Part shown: positions 8,032 to 16,777 of the stretch, piece by piece
How the letters are laid out: each line of letters opens with the position of its first letter
How positions within the stretch are numbered: position 1 is the stretch's first letter
Assembly (NCBI RefSeq): GCF_000597725.1
Contig: NZ_JFBL01000010.1
Span: 45,201-109,200 of the forward strand
Reading direction: 5' to 3'
DNA from: Sulfurospirillum arcachonense DSM 9755
GTDB taxonomy: Bacteria > Campylobacterota > Campylobacteria > Campylobacterales > Sulfurospirillaceae
Length of the DNA: 64,000 nt
The notes under the pieces: generated by a model
What the model saw: only the letters and a program-made list of their open reading frames with translations
The model's database searches: none
Told to the model about the DNA's origin: nothing
Position numbers and translations under genes: made by a program

Positions 8032-8862
8032 CTATATTAAATCTGTTATTATATGGTGTTTATCTAAGCCCATTTTTGATATATTTTCACATCCCAAAGC
8101 CAATAAAACAATTTGTGCTGTTGAAAAAATACTTAATTCAATATCTCTTCCTACTATACTTTCTAACTTTTTTTGCTCTGAATCAAACATAAAAAAACTT
8201 CTAGCATCATTTGTTACTACAAAGTCCGCTGCATTATCAAACATGTCTAACATAATTTTACCTGCAAGTTGATATGCATAATTTTTTGATGCAGGCAATA
8301 TTTCATAACCATCACTATCATTTTGTCTTTCAAAATTTATAATATTTAAACCCATTAAAGTTAAAATAGAATCATTCGTTTCTAAATTATGTGTTTTATT
8401 ACCATTAAATATAGCTACATTAAAATTATTAAATGGTTTTTGTATATTTTTTTGCAATTTGTCAAAACCAATCACATCCCTTAGAATATCATTTACATGT
8501 AAAACATTTGGCTCTAAAGTGAGTTCTAAATTATCTTTTTTAAGCTTGTTTGCTATCTCTTCTCGTAACTGAACATCTTCAAGAAGAATAATCTTTGTTA
8601 AGTTTAATGAGGTATATGAACTATCTTCTACACAAATTATATCAGCATTGTCTTTTTTAGCACTTGCTAAATTATAAGCACAGTTATATAAAAAAGCTTC
8701 TTCATTTAAAGATTTACCCTCAGCTGCAATATCAGGTTTTGAATCTGTTAAAATTGGTGCTTCTATATCAAATGTACTTAATAACTCTAGAGCTGCAAGA
8801 ATCAAAGGATATGCCGTACCTTTTTCTATTATATTATCAAATAATCTATATTGTGCCATCAT
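8032..8862 (-). CDS. HdrB/SdhE-like protein lacking all cluster cysteines
   Basis: A 276-residue protein that follows the layout of HdrB/CCG-domain subunits. A first repeat starts YRLFDNIIEKG and has FLYNCAYNLASAK...ADIICVED where family members have RNLAxA...CNGCY. A second repeat starts FNVAIFNGN (normally YYGC) and ends ADFVVTNDARSFFMFD...STAQIVLLALG...GLDKH (normally CPLC...LLGLALG...KH). None of the CCG or CPxC cysteines remain; only three unrelated Cys are present. It lies 1 base downstream of a cysteine-free SdhB-like gene, so the two probably form a complex. The assignment is by eye. Confidence 0.6.
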   Translation of the reverse strand: MMAQYRLFDNIIEKGTAYPLILAALELLSTFDIEAPILTDSKPDIAAEGKSLNEEAFLYNCAYNLASAKKDNADIICVEDSSYTSLNLTKIILLEDVQLREEIANKLKKDNLELTLEPNVLHVNDILRDVIGFDKLQKNIQKPFNNFNVAIFNGNKTHNLETNDSILTLMGLNIINFERQNDSDGYEILPASKNYAYQLAGKIMLDMFDNAADFVVTNDARSFFMFDSEQKKLESIVGRDIELSIFSTAQIVLLALGCENISKMGLDKHHIITDLI

Positions 8863-8863
8863 A

Positions 8864-9547
8864 TTACCTTAAAAAATTACTGCTAAAGTTTTTTTGTTTA
8901 TCAACAAAATCATTTGCTGAATTCTCTTGTTTTATAATTTCATTTTTTAAAAAATCTATTTTTCTTTCTAATTCATAACTTTGGGGAAATAGTTTATTTG
9001 AGATATTCACATGTAACCAAACTCCACTATCTTTCACACAAATTAAGTTTAAAATCTCTTCTTTTCTTTCAGGATACTTTTGAATCATATCATATGCAAA
9101 AGCAAAAAGTCCATCGCCTAAATAATCTTCTTCAAGATTAACTATTGGAGATGAGTAGTGCTCTTTTATATATGATTTAAAAACCTTTTTATCACTTGAG
9201 TTTACAAAAGAAGCAAAAATATCAAACCTTTTTTCAAAATCTTCAAGGTTCATAGTCAAATCTTTTATAGCTCTTTTAGAATTTAAAGGGTCTAATCGTA
9301 ACTCTTTTCCAAAATAATCTTTTACTTCACTGAGTTTTACATTTGTAAAAAGAGCTTTATTATTTATTTTAATAGCAGCATATTCATCTGTAGGATATTC
9401 AAAAACTTTTTCGTCATCTTTGATCAAAGCTAACAAATCAGCAACAGTTTTTTCCATGTCAATCTTCACTACATACTTTTTATAATATGGAAGATAATCA
9501 GTTTTACAATCAAATCTAAAAACTTCTAATATGAGTTTACACTCCAT
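8864..9547 (-). CDS. SdhB/FrdB-like protein lacking all Fe-S cysteines
   Basis: A 227-residue protein that aligns end to end with fumarate reductase/succinate dehydrogenase iron-sulfur subunits. Visible matches are LEVFRFDCKTDYLPYYKKY at the start, a TVADLLALIKD helix, LDPLNSKRAIKDLTMNLEDF (normally PLxNFPVIKDLVVDM), DYLGDGLFAFAYDM (FIGPAALxxAYRF) and DSGVWLHVN (NGVWxC). Every cysteine of the [2Fe-2S], [4Fe-4S] and [3Fe-4S] motifs is replaced. It therefore cannot carry electrons the usual way. The start is ATG 9547, with AGGAGAG six bases upstream. Confidence 0.65.
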   Translation of the reverse strand: MECKLILEVFRFDCKTDYLPYYKKYVVKIDMEKTVADLLALIKDDEKVFEYPTDEYAAIKINNKALFTNVKLSEVKDYFGKELRLDPLNSKRAIKDLTMNLEDFEKRFDIFASFVNSSDKKVFKSYIKEHYSSPIVNLEEDYLGDGLFAFAYDMIQKYPERKEEILNLICVKDSGVWLHVNISNKLFPQSYELERKIDFLKNEIIKQENSANDFVDKQKNFSSNFLR

Positions 9548-9603
9548 AGTCAACTCTCCTCAAATTAAGTAGGTTCCAAAGTCTACTCTATCTTTACTTA
9601 AGG

Positions 9604-9609
9604 TATAAT
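9604..9609 (+). promoter_or_regulatory. -10 element of thiL
   Basis: TATAAT lies about 40 bases before the thiL start, in the divergent gap with the SdhB-like gene. No convincing -35 is seen. Confidence 0.45.
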
Positions 9610-9650
9610 ACAAAAAATATATAAAATCAAAATAACAGTGTGGTATAAAG

Positions 9651-10472
9651 ATGGACAAAGAGGGATACTTTATCTCTGGATTTAAAAACAAAAAAATTGG
9701 AGATGATGGAGCCGTTATAGGGAACTTAGTTTACTCAAAAGATCTTTTTTGCGAAAATATTCATTTTAAACTTTCTTGGATGAGTCTAAAACAAATCGCT
9801 ATTAAAAGTATGCTAGTCAATATTTCGGATGCGATTGCTATGAATGCAAAACCCAAACATGCCCTTATAGGTTTAGTTTTACCATCAAATTTTTCACTTT
9901 TACAACTACAAGAACTCTCATATGCTTTTGAAGAAACAGCAAAAAAATATAATTTTGAAATCATAGGTGGAGATACAACTTCTGGCGATAAACTTATGAT
10001 TTCTATTACACTTATTTCTCAAACAAAAAAACCAATTTATAGAAAGACTATGAAAAAAGGTGATTTGATTGCATTTACAGGGAAGCTAGGAAATTCTAAA
10101 AAAGATTTAAACAAACTTTTGAGAGAAGGGAAAGTACATACAAATAGTAAATTTGTAACACCTTTACTCAAAGCAGACTTTATCTATGAAGCTGCAAAAT
10201 ATATAAATGCTGGTTTAGACATATCAGACGGGTTATCAAAAGATTTATCAAGGCTGTGTAAAAGTAGTAGAAATTTAGGTGCGAAGTTTTTAATAAACCT
10301 TGCTAAAAAAGATCTATGTAGTGGCGAAGAGTACGAAATGTTGTTTTCATTTTCACCAAAAAATCTAGCAAAAATAAAATCTATAGCCAAAAAGAATAGA
10401 ACACAAATAACAATATTTGCGAAAGCAGTAACAGGAAAATATACCTCTTGTTGTAAAGAAAACCATTTTTAA
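9651..10472 (+). CDS. thiL: Thiamine-monophosphate kinase
   Basis: A 273-residue ThiL of the PurM/ThiL fold that phosphorylates thiamine monophosphate to the diphosphate coenzyme. Family motifs in order: IGDDGAV (about 17-23), the magnesium-binding IGGDTTSGD (about 103-111), GLDISDGLSKDLSRL (about 187-201) and SGEEYEMLFSF (about 224-234). It is shorter than E. coli ThiL by about 50 residues in the middle domain. It is followed 9 bases later by a small membrane-protein gene, likely in the same transcript. Confidence 0.92.
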   Translation: MDKEGYFISGFKNKKIGDDGAVIGNLVYSKDLFCENIHFKLSWMSLKQIAIKSMLVNISDAIAMNAKPKHALIGLVLPSNFSLLQLQELSYAFEETAKKYNFEIIGGDTTSGDKLMISITLISQTKKPIYRKTMKKGDLIAFTGKLGNSKKDLNKLLREGKVHTNSKFVTPLLKADFIYEAAKYINAGLDISDGLSKDLSRLCKSSRNLGAKFLINLAKKDLCSGEEYEMLFSFSPKNLAKIKSIAKKNRTQITIFAKAVTGKYTSCCKENHF

Positions 10473-10481
10473 GGGATTAAC

Positions 10482-10664
10482 ATGTCAATAATTTTACTTG
10501 CTGTAGCAATTATAATATCTTATTTTACTTGGAAATTTAGCTCAAATTTTTTTATACAAAAAGGAACTAAAAAAGCCAATTCCCATATAGCTGCTATTTG
10601 TTTTGCTCTTATTGTGTTTTTAATAATAATCAATTTCTTAGCTCCCTACATAAGAGTAAACTAA
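10482..10664 (+). CDS. Small two-helix membrane protein
   Basis: A 60-residue protein with two predicted transmembrane helices (about residues 3-20 and 36-55) joined by a short positively charged loop (FFIQKGTKKANSH). An AGGGATT ribosome-binding site precedes the ATG, and it begins 9 bases after thiL. I do not recognise the family. Confidence 0.6.
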   Translation: MSIILLAVAIIISYFTWKFSSNFFIQKGTKKANSHIAAICFALIVFLIIINFLAPYIRVN

Positions 10665-10712
10665 ACTATAATGTATCTCTCATAAAACACTACTACATTC
10701 AAAAACTTCTAA

Positions 10713-10741
10713 AAAAGAGAACTCAAAAAAAGTTCTCTTTT
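10713..10741. terminator. Bidirectional terminator
   Basis: An 11-base inverted repeat (AAAAGAGAACT/AGTTCTCTTTT) with a 7-base loop, between the small membrane protein (+) and the dsbA-like gene (-). A/T-rich ends allow it to work both ways. Confidence 0.75.
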
Positions 10742-10744
10742 AGT

Positions 10745-11383
10745 TTAAAGTTCTGAGTATATTAGCTCTTTTAATGGTTTGTATCCAAATTTTTCCAGTG
10801 GTTTTGTATTAACAAAATAAGATGGTGTTTTAGTTGCACCCAATGTTTTAGCATCTGCTAAATCTTGTGCTATAAGCGTATCTAAAGCAGGATCTTTCAT
10901 ATCCAAAACTAACTTATCAATATCGAGTCCAAGTTTTGCTAAATATTTCCATAGTAATTCAGGATTTGGTTTATGATGACTAGCCCATGAACTCTGCGTA
11001 GCAAATATCATTTCTAACGTTTCATGAAATTTACCTTGTTTTCTTGCAGCTTCAAGCATCTTTACTACATGATCTGAACCTTGATGAAATGGAGCATAAC
11101 GCAAAGTCAATTTAATATTACCTTCATTTTTTTTCATAATATCTTTAATAAAAGGATAAAAATCTGCACATGTTTCACAAGCTGGATCAAAAAATTCTAC
11201 AATATGAACTTTTGCATCTTTATTACCAATTGTTAAAGAATGCTCTCTTACAAAAGCTTCAGAGTTTTTTTGAGCTATAGAGCTAAATTGTGCGGATTGT
11301 TGATTTTTATATACATACCCACCAACCATAAAAAGCAAAATTAAACTTATTGCTGTAAAAATAACTATTTTTTGTTTACTCAT
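10745..11383 (-). CDS. DsbA/BdbD-like periplasmic thiol:disulfide oxidoreductase
   Basis: A 212-residue protein with an N-terminal membrane anchor or signal (about 5-23) and a DsbA-type thioredoxin domain. The redox pair is Cys69-x-x-Cys72 in FFDPACETCADFYPF, and the cis-proline loop is TKTPSYFVN (about 186-194). It introduces disulfides into exported proteins and would be re-oxidised by the DsbB-like partner encoded 2 bases upstream. The gene order dsbB-dsbA resembles the BdbC/BdbD pairs. Confidence 0.85.
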   Translation of the reverse strand: MSKQKIVIFTAISLILLFMVGGYVYKNQQSAQFSSIAQKNSEAFVREHSLTIGNKDAKVHIVEFFDPACETCADFYPFIKDIMKKNEGNIKLTLRYAPFHQGSDHVVKMLEAARKQGKFHETLEMIFATQSSWASHHKPNPELLWKYLAKLGLDIDKLVLDMKDPALDTLIAQDLADAKTLGATKTPSYFVNTKPLEKFGYKPLKELIYSEL

Positions 11384-11385
11384 CT

Positions 11386-11814
11386 TTATTTTTCCTTTCT
11401 TAACATGTAAAGTAAAATTCCAATGAGGCTAAAGGCTATAAAAGACAACATAGGAATCGTTATAAAATTAAACCACTCAATATACCTTACAGAACATGGA
11501 ATCCCTTGAGAACATGGTCTTGCACTCTCTGGGATAATGTCATAATGAATTAAATTATGATATAAACTAAAAAACCAACCAAGTGCAATAAAAGGTACAG
11601 CATACCTAAAAACACTTCTATCAAAAGGGACCATTCCTGCTAACAAAATTAGCACTAAAGGATACATACAAATCCTTTGATACCAACAAAGTGTACAAGG
11701 AATGTATCCTATAACTTCACTAAAAAACAAACTTCCTAGAGTAGATACTGTAGCAATTATCCAAGCAAAAAACAGAAGTGTCCAACTCAAATTTGACTTT
11801 TTATTTTTCGTCAT
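11386..11814 (-). CDS. DsbB/BdbC-like disulfide bond formation protein
   Basis: A 142-residue membrane protein with four predicted helices. The two periplasmic cysteine pairs needed for electron relay are present: Cys40/Cys43 in PCTLCWYQR and Cys101/Cys107 in RPCSQGIPCS. It passes electrons from the DsbA-like partner to quinone. It forms a two-gene unit with the downstream oxidoreductase, separated by 2 bases. Confidence 0.88.
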   Translation of the reverse strand: MTKNKKSNLSWTLLFFAWIIATVSTLGSLFFSEVIGYIPCTLCWYQRICMYPLVLILLAGMVPFDRSVFRYAVPFIALGWFFSLYHNLIHYDIIPESARPCSQGIPCSVRYIEWFNFITIPMLSFIAFSLIGILLYMLRKEK

Positions 11815-11884
11815 CTATGAAAACCTTTAATTATAATGAAGAATTATATAAATATTTTATTAATGCATTATAAACAAGTTAATT

Positions 11885-12640
11885 TTAAGTATTTTTTTCT
11901 ATACTAAATCCTGCCCATGTTTGTGCTGTAGGCATCACTTCTAAAGAGTTTACATTAACATGTTCTGGAAGCTGGGAAAGTGTAAATATAAGATTTGCTA
12001 TGTCTTCACCTACCAATGGTTGCATACCATCATATATAGCATTTGCCTTTTCATCGTCACCCTTAAATCTTACATTAGAAAATTCTGTTTTTGAAAAGCC
12101 TGGTTCAATATTGCTTACTCTTATATTTGTACCTTTTAAGTCATTTCTTAAGTTAAAAGAAAATTGCTGTACGAAAGATTTTGTACTACCATACACATTT
12201 CCACCTTCATATGGCCAGTTACCTGCAATCGAACCTAAATTAAATATATAGCCACTTTTTCTCTCTACCATTGTAGGAAGAATGGCTTTAGTCATATACA
12301 AAAGACCTTTAATATTAGTGTCTATCATTATTTCCCAGTCTTCTAATAATGCATCTGGTGCTTTTTCTAAACCTAAAGCAAGCCCAGCATTATTTACTAA
12401 AATATCTATGTTTTTATACTCACTAGGTAAACTTTCTATAGCTGTAAAAACTGCTTCCTTATCTCTTACATCTAGTGAAACAGTACAAATATCACAATCA
12501 TTTAACTCATTTTTTAACTCATCTAGTTTATCTAAACGTCTCCCTACTGCTATGACTTTATGTCCTGCTTTTGCAAACATTTTAACTGTTTCACGACCAA
12601 AACCTGATGTAGCACCAGTAACTAACACTATTTTTGACAT
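11885..12640 (-). CDS. Short-chain dehydrogenase/reductase, YdfG-like
   Basis: A 251-residue classical SDR. The cofactor motif TGATSGFG (8-15) is followed by an Arg-Arg pair that favours NADP. NNAGLALG comes next, then Ser in GSIAGNW and the YGSTK catalytic pair (about 153-157). The C-terminus VNSLEVMPTAQTWAGF matches the YdfG group of NADP-dependent 3-hydroxy acid/serine dehydrogenases. The true substrate is inferred only from that similarity. It is a single gene with AAAGGAAAATA before the start. Confidence 0.85.
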   Translation of the reverse strand: MSKIVLVTGATSGFGRETVKMFAKAGHKVIAVGRRLDKLDELKNELNDCDICTVSLDVRDKEAVFTAIESLPSEYKNIDILVNNAGLALGLEKAPDALLEDWEIMIDTNIKGLLYMTKAILPTMVERKSGYIFNLGSIAGNWPYEGGNVYGSTKSFVQQFSFNLRNDLKGTNIRVSNIEPGFSKTEFSNVRFKGDDEKANAIYDGMQPLVGEDIANLIFTLSQLPEHVNVNSLEVMPTAQTWAGFSIEKNT

Positions 12641-12790
12641 ATTATTTTCCTTTTTTTCATTAATTGTAGCAAACTTTTAAAAAAAGTAATCTTGTATACA
12701 ATTTCTTATCAAATTCAATATTTAAATTAACCATGTATTAACTTTTTCGTACTACTATTCAATATATCAATTTCCTCAAAAGGTTTTTTT

Positions 12791-14407
12791 TTGAAACAAT
12801 TTTCTCAGTATAAGCTTATACTTACAATATCGTTATTTTTTACAATTTTTTACAATTTTTCATTTTTTTTAAATCTTCTAAAAGTCTATCCATTTGATGG
12901 TTTTAATATATTATACATATCATCAATTGTACTATTATTAATTAGTTTTCTTGTATTTTTATTTACATTAGTTTCTTCTAAATATACAACTAAACCTATT
13001 TTGATTATTTCTTTATTCATTTCATCTTTTACAGCATATTTTATGGATACTTATCATGTAATTATTGATGATAATATGATTAGAAACTCACTTCAAACTA
13101 ACCTAAATGAATCCTCTGATTTATTTAGCCTAAAATTAGTTTTTTATATGTTTTTTCTAGGATTTCTGCCATCATATCTTATATATAAAGCTAAAATTGA
13201 ATATAAAACATTTGGGAAAGAATTATTTGCTAAAGTCAAAACACTCTTTTTATCCTTTACAATTATCTTAATTATGCTATTTGCATTTAGTAAGTTTTAT
13301 ACTTCATTTTTTAGAGAACATAAACCTCTTCGATATCATATTAACCCTGCTTATTGGATGTATAGTAGTGGAAAATATATAAATAAAACTATCAATAGTG
13401 GGCCAATCACCCTAAAATCAATTGGTGAAGATGCAAAAATAGAAGAAACACAACATAATGATGAACTTGAAAAAACAGAACTTATAATTATGGTAGTAGG
13501 TGAAGCAGCAAGAGCAAATAGATTTTCTTTAAATGGTTATAAAAAAGAGACCAATCCTCTTTTAAAAAAAGAAAACATTATTAACTTCCCAAATATGTAC
13601 TCTTGTGGAACTTCAACAGCAGAATCAGTTCCATGTATGTTTTCAATGTTTGATAAAGATCATTATAGTTATAAAAAAGGGATTTCAACTGAAAACATCT
13701 TAGATGTACTAAAACATACTAAAAATATAAATATCCTATGGAGAGATAATAACTCAGATTCAAAAGGTGTTGCAATAAGAACTGATTTTGAAGACTATAG
13801 AACACCTAAAACTAATACAATGTGTGATGAAGGTGAATGCAGGGATGAAGGCATGCTAGTTGGACTTGAAAATTATATTGAAAAACATAAAGGTGAAGAT
13901 ATATTAATAGTACTTCACCAAATGGGAAATCATGGACCAGCATACTATAAAAGGTATCCTAAAAAATTTGAAAAATTTACCCCAGTTTGTAAAACAAATC
14001 AACTAGAAAAGTGTTCTCAAGAAGAAGTAAGCAATGCTTATGATAATGCTATTTTATATACGGACTACTTTTTATCAAAAGTAATAAATTTTTTAAAACC
14101 ATACTCAAAAGATTATGAAACTGCAATGCTTTATATGAGTGATCATGGAGAAAGTTTAGGAGAAGATGGTCTTTATTTACATGGGCTTCCATATTTTATG
14201 GCACCTGATGAACAAAAACATATTGGATCCCTTATTTGGTTTGGCGAAGGTTATATTCAAGAAGATGTAGACACTGAAAAACTATCTTTGTATAAAGATA
14301 ACAAGTTTTCACAAGATAATCTATTTCATACTTTATTAGGACTATTTGAAGTAGAAACAAAAGTATATAAAAAAGATATGGACATATTATTTAATGCTAA
14401 AAAATAG
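12791..14407 (+). CDS. eptA: Lipid A phosphoethanolamine transferase (EptA/EptC type)
   Basis: A 538-residue inner-membrane transferase. Five N-terminal transmembrane helices (about residues 8-195) precede a periplasmic alkaline-phosphatase-like domain. The nucleophile Thr lies in CGTSTAESVPCMFS, metal ligands in VGEAARANRFS and in MSDHGESLGEDG, and several Cys match the disulfide set of the family. In Campylobacter EptC modifies lipid A and the flagellar rod. The start is TTG, with AAAAGG upstream at a fair distance; no in-frame ATG sits ahead of the first helix. Confidence 0.9.
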   Translation: MKQFSQYKLILTISLFFTIFYNFSFFLNLLKVYPFDGFNILYISSIVLLLISFLVFLFTLVSSKYTTKPILIISLFISSFTAYFMDTYHVIIDDNMIRNSLQTNLNESSDLFSLKLVFYMFFLGFLPSYLIYKAKIEYKTFGKELFAKVKTLFLSFTIILIMLFAFSKFYTSFFREHKPLRYHINPAYWMYSSGKYINKTINSGPITLKSIGEDAKIEETQHNDELEKTELIIMVVGEAARANRFSLNGYKKETNPLLKKENIINFPNMYSCGTSTAESVPCMFSMFDKDHYSYKKGISTENILDVLKHTKNINILWRDNNSDSKGVAIRTDFEDYRTPKTNTMCDEGECRDEGMLVGLENYIEKHKGEDILIVLHQMGNHGPAYYKRYPKKFEKFTPVCKTNQLEKCSQEEVSNAYDNAILYTDYFLSKVINFLKPYSKDYETAMLYMSDHGESLGEDGLYLHGLPYFMAPDEQKHIGSLIWFGEGYIQEDVDTEKLSLYKDNKFSQDNLFHTLLGLFEVETKVYKKDMDILFNAKK

Positions 14408-14476
14408 TACTAATCAAATAGTCATAACTATTCATTAATACATAATTTGTTATCATAATAATTTAAGGAGTATATT

Positions 14477-15322
14477 ATGATTGATTTAACATGGCAAGAA
14501 ATTTATAGTCTTAACAATAATCAAATCGATACAGAACATCAAAAACTTTTTCAAATAGCTTCAAAAGCTTTTACTGTAACAAGCAATGATAAAAAACTCG
14601 ATAAAATAAGAAATGTTTTAAAAGAACTACTCTCTTATACAAAAACTCATTTTAAAAATGAAGAACAGTATATGGAATCTATTTCTTACCCCGACCTTGA
14701 AACACAAAAAACTTTACATAATAAAATTATTGACTCTATGAAAAACTTTACAAGAAAACTTCCTAAAATGAATCTCCTTGAAATTGAAAAGGAATTAGCC
14801 CATTTGGTCGAAATATGGTTTATTCATCACATAATATACGAAGATAAAAAAATATCGCAATGGGTACGTACTCATAAAATTCCAGAATTCTCATTTTGTT
14901 GGCATAACTCTTATTCGATACATAATGCTCTTATAGATGCAGAACATCAAGAACTTTTTCAAATTGCTAGTGAAGTTTTTAAACAAGTTCCACAAGCATT
15001 AAGAATGGAAAAAATTAAGATTACCTTGCATAAACTTTTTGAATATTTTGAAAAGCATTTTAAAAATGAAGAAATCTATATGGAAAGTATTAAATTTGAT
15101 ATGATAAATGAGCATAAAGATATCCATAAAAAAATTATTGAAAATTTAACTATATTTATGCAAAAAGTCCCTACATTACAAATAAATGAAATTGAGGATG
15201 AGCTAAAAGAATTTATAAATACATCTCTTGTAAATCATATACTAGAAGAAGATAAGAAAATTTTATTTTGGATGCAGGATTTAGAAGACATAAAAAATGT
15301 CAAAAACTTAAAAACCCTATAA
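14477..15322 (+). CDS. Tandem two-domain bacteriohemerythrin
   Basis: A 281-residue protein of two hemerythrin domains (about 1-135 and 140-275) that bind a di-iron oxygen site. Domain 2 has the full ligand set: AEHQ, KHFKNEE, EHKDIH and VNHILEED. In domain 1 the motif that normally reads HxxxH is ETQKTLH, so one His ligand is Gln; the other ligands are kept. Single-domain forms are common in Campylobacterota; tandem forms are fewer. An AAGGAG ribosome-binding site precedes the ATG. Likely an oxygen sensor or store. Confidence 0.9.
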   Translation: MIDLTWQEIYSLNNNQIDTEHQKLFQIASKAFTVTSNDKKLDKIRNVLKELLSYTKTHFKNEEQYMESISYPDLETQKTLHNKIIDSMKNFTRKLPKMNLLEIEKELAHLVEIWFIHHIIYEDKKISQWVRTHKIPEFSFCWHNSYSIHNALIDAEHQELFQIASEVFKQVPQALRMEKIKITLHKLFEYFEKHFKNEEIYMESIKFDMINEHKDIHKKIIENLTIFMQKVPTLQINEIEDELKEFINTSLVNHILEEDKKILFWMQDLEDIKNVKNLKTL

Positions 15323-15353
15323 AAAGATTCATAGAAAAAGGTAAGTTTTGTGT

Positions 15354-15359
15354 TATAAT
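15354..15359 (+). promoter_or_regulatory. Extended -10 element of cyclophilin gene
   Basis: TGTTATAAT ends at 15359, about 30 bases before the start codon. This is a TGn-TATAAT extended -10 with no matching -35. Confidence 0.55.
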
Positions 15360-15390
15360 CACGGCTAAACTTTATTAAATAGGATATAAC

Positions 15391-15882
15391 ATGAGTGAAT
15401 TAAAAGTATATGACTACTCAGAAGAAGAATTAACACAATTTCAATACGCTGTAATTAACACTGATCATGGTGCAATGAATATAAAATTATTTGTAGATGA
15501 AACTCCAAATACAGTTGCAAACTTTGCATATTTAGCAAAAGAAGGTTTTTACAACAATCTTAATTTTCATCGTGTAATACCTGGATTTGTTGCTCAAGGT
15601 GGTTGTCCTCATGGAACTGGCACAGGTGGTCCTGGATGGTCAATAGCTTGTGAAACAGACCAAGAAAGTAAACATGCAAAAGGTGCTTTATCAATGGCAC
15701 ATGCGGGACCAAATACTGGTGGTAGCCAATTTTTTGTATGTTACGATGCACTACCTCACTTAGATGGTGTTCACACTGTATTTGGTGCAATTGACCCAAG
15801 CGACGAAGAGAGTATGAAAGTATTAGATAGTATCAATCAAGATGACAATATCATCAGCATTGATATTAAAGAATCACTGTAA
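15391..15882 (+). CDS. Cyclophilin-type peptidyl-prolyl cis-trans isomerase
   Basis: A 163-residue cytoplasmic cyclophilin; no signal peptide is seen. Active-site motifs are FHRVIPGFVAQGG (catalytic Arg), ALSMAHAGPNTGGSQFFV and LDGVHTVFG. It catalyses proline isomerisation during folding. It is a monocistronic gene with its own extended -10 promoter and a perfect palindromic terminator at 15891-15918. Confidence 0.93.
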   Translation: MSELKVYDYSEEELTQFQYAVINTDHGAMNIKLFVDETPNTVANFAYLAKEGFYNNLNFHRVIPGFVAQGGCPHGTGTGGPGWSIACETDQESKHAKGALSMAHAGPNTGGSQFFVCYDALPHLDGVHTVFGAIDPSDEESMKVLDSINQDDNIISIDIKESL

Positions 15883-15890
15883 ATCTATTA

Positions 15891-15918
15891 AAAACCTCTT
15901 TACATGTAAAGAGGTTTT
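15891..15918. terminator. 28-bp perfect palindrome acting as bidirectional terminator, centred on TACATGTA
   Basis: The stretch is a perfect palindrome with no loop bases in DNA. In RNA it gives a GC-containing stem (ACCTCTTTAC side) with a tetraloop and a T-run on either strand. It lies between the convergent cyclophilin and S24 regulator genes and reaches the last base of the regulator stop. Its centre is the TACATGTA motif that recurs through the window. Confidence 0.75.
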
Positions 15919-16577
15919 TATATACTATTTGACATAGTTCCAATAACTTTTCCTAAAACTTCGATATCATCAGCATTTACTAATTCATCTGAATATGACT
16001 CATTATCAGAAACTAAAGCGACCATTCCATCTGATTTTAATTGCAATCTTTTTATAAAAAGCCCAACTGGAGTAGAAACTATATAAACTCCATTTTTATT
16101 TGGATTTTTACTTTCTCTATCCATAAAAACAATATCTCCATCATTTAAAGTAGGCTCCATTGAATCACCTAAAACATTAAGTGCATGAATATTTTTTATA
16201 GATTGTTTACCTCCAAGATGATTTACCATCTCTTCATCAAGCGTAAGAAAATCACTTTGCTCATCATAATTTAAAGCTCCTCCACCTGCACTTGCATAAA
16301 TATCTTTAAAATAATGAACTCTTTCAAACTTTTCACTCTGTGATGTTAAACTCCCTACTACTTGATTAAACATAAGCCAATTTATAGAAATTTTTCTTTT
16401 TGCACAAAACTCTAAAATTTCTTTGTAGGGTATCTTGCTTCTGCTTTTCATCGTAGCAAAACTTACTTGGTTTATATCTAATGCTTCTGCAACATCCTTA
16501 TCAAAAACTTTTCTGTGCCCTATTTCATCAGACAATATATCTTTTATACGGTCAAGTATTTCTCTTAGATCTGGCAT
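15918..16577 (-). CDS. S24-family (CI/LexA-like) transcriptional repressor
   Basis: A 219-residue regulator. Residues 1-70 are a helix-turn-helix domain of the phage-CI type (VAEALDINQVSFATMKSR). Residues 90-219 are a LexA/UmuD-like S24 peptidase domain with the Ala-Gly cleavage site at about 97-98 (ASAGGGA), catalytic Ser139 (GDSMEP) and Lys176 (IKRLQ). The start MPDLREIL at 16577 is preferred because AAAGGAT lies just upstream; a longer frame adds eight residues. It is divergent from dinB. RecA-stimulated self-cleavage is inferred, not shown. Confidence 0.88.
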   Translation of the reverse strand: MPDLREILDRIKDILSDEIGHRKVFDKDVAEALDINQVSFATMKSRSKIPYKEILEFCAKRKISINWLMFNQVVGSLTSQSEKFERVHYFKDIYASAGGGALNYDEQSDFLTLDEEMVNHLGGKQSIKNIHALNVLGDSMEPTLNDGDIVFMDRESKNPNKNGVYIVSTPVGLFIKRLQLKSDGMVALVSDNESYSDELVNADDIEVLGKVIGTMSNSI

Positions 16578-16695
16578 CTTATATCCTTTAAAAGTATTCA
16601 TATAGAAAATAAATATAAATTATATTTCATTTTGTAATATAATTGTACCATAATTTTAATTTTTATTACAATAGTTGAAATAAATTAAAAATTCT

Positions 16696-16750
16696 TCACT
16701 AAATGAAAACTTTAGTGATTGAAATACTTATGAACTTTGTTCATGAGTAT
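16696..16750. promoter_or_regulatory. Two inverted repeats in the repressor-dinB intergenic region, candidate operators
   Basis: TCACTAAA/TTTAGTGA with a 7-base spacer (16696-16718) is followed 5 bases later by ATACTTATGAAC/GTTCATGAGTAT with a 3-base spacer (16724-16750; one mismatch that would be a G-U pair in RNA). Both lie between the divergent repressor gene and the dinB unit. They could be binding sites for the S24 repressor or RNA hairpins in the dinB leader. Confidence 0.45.
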
Positions 16751-16777
16751 TGAGAATTAAATAAAAAAGGATTTAAA

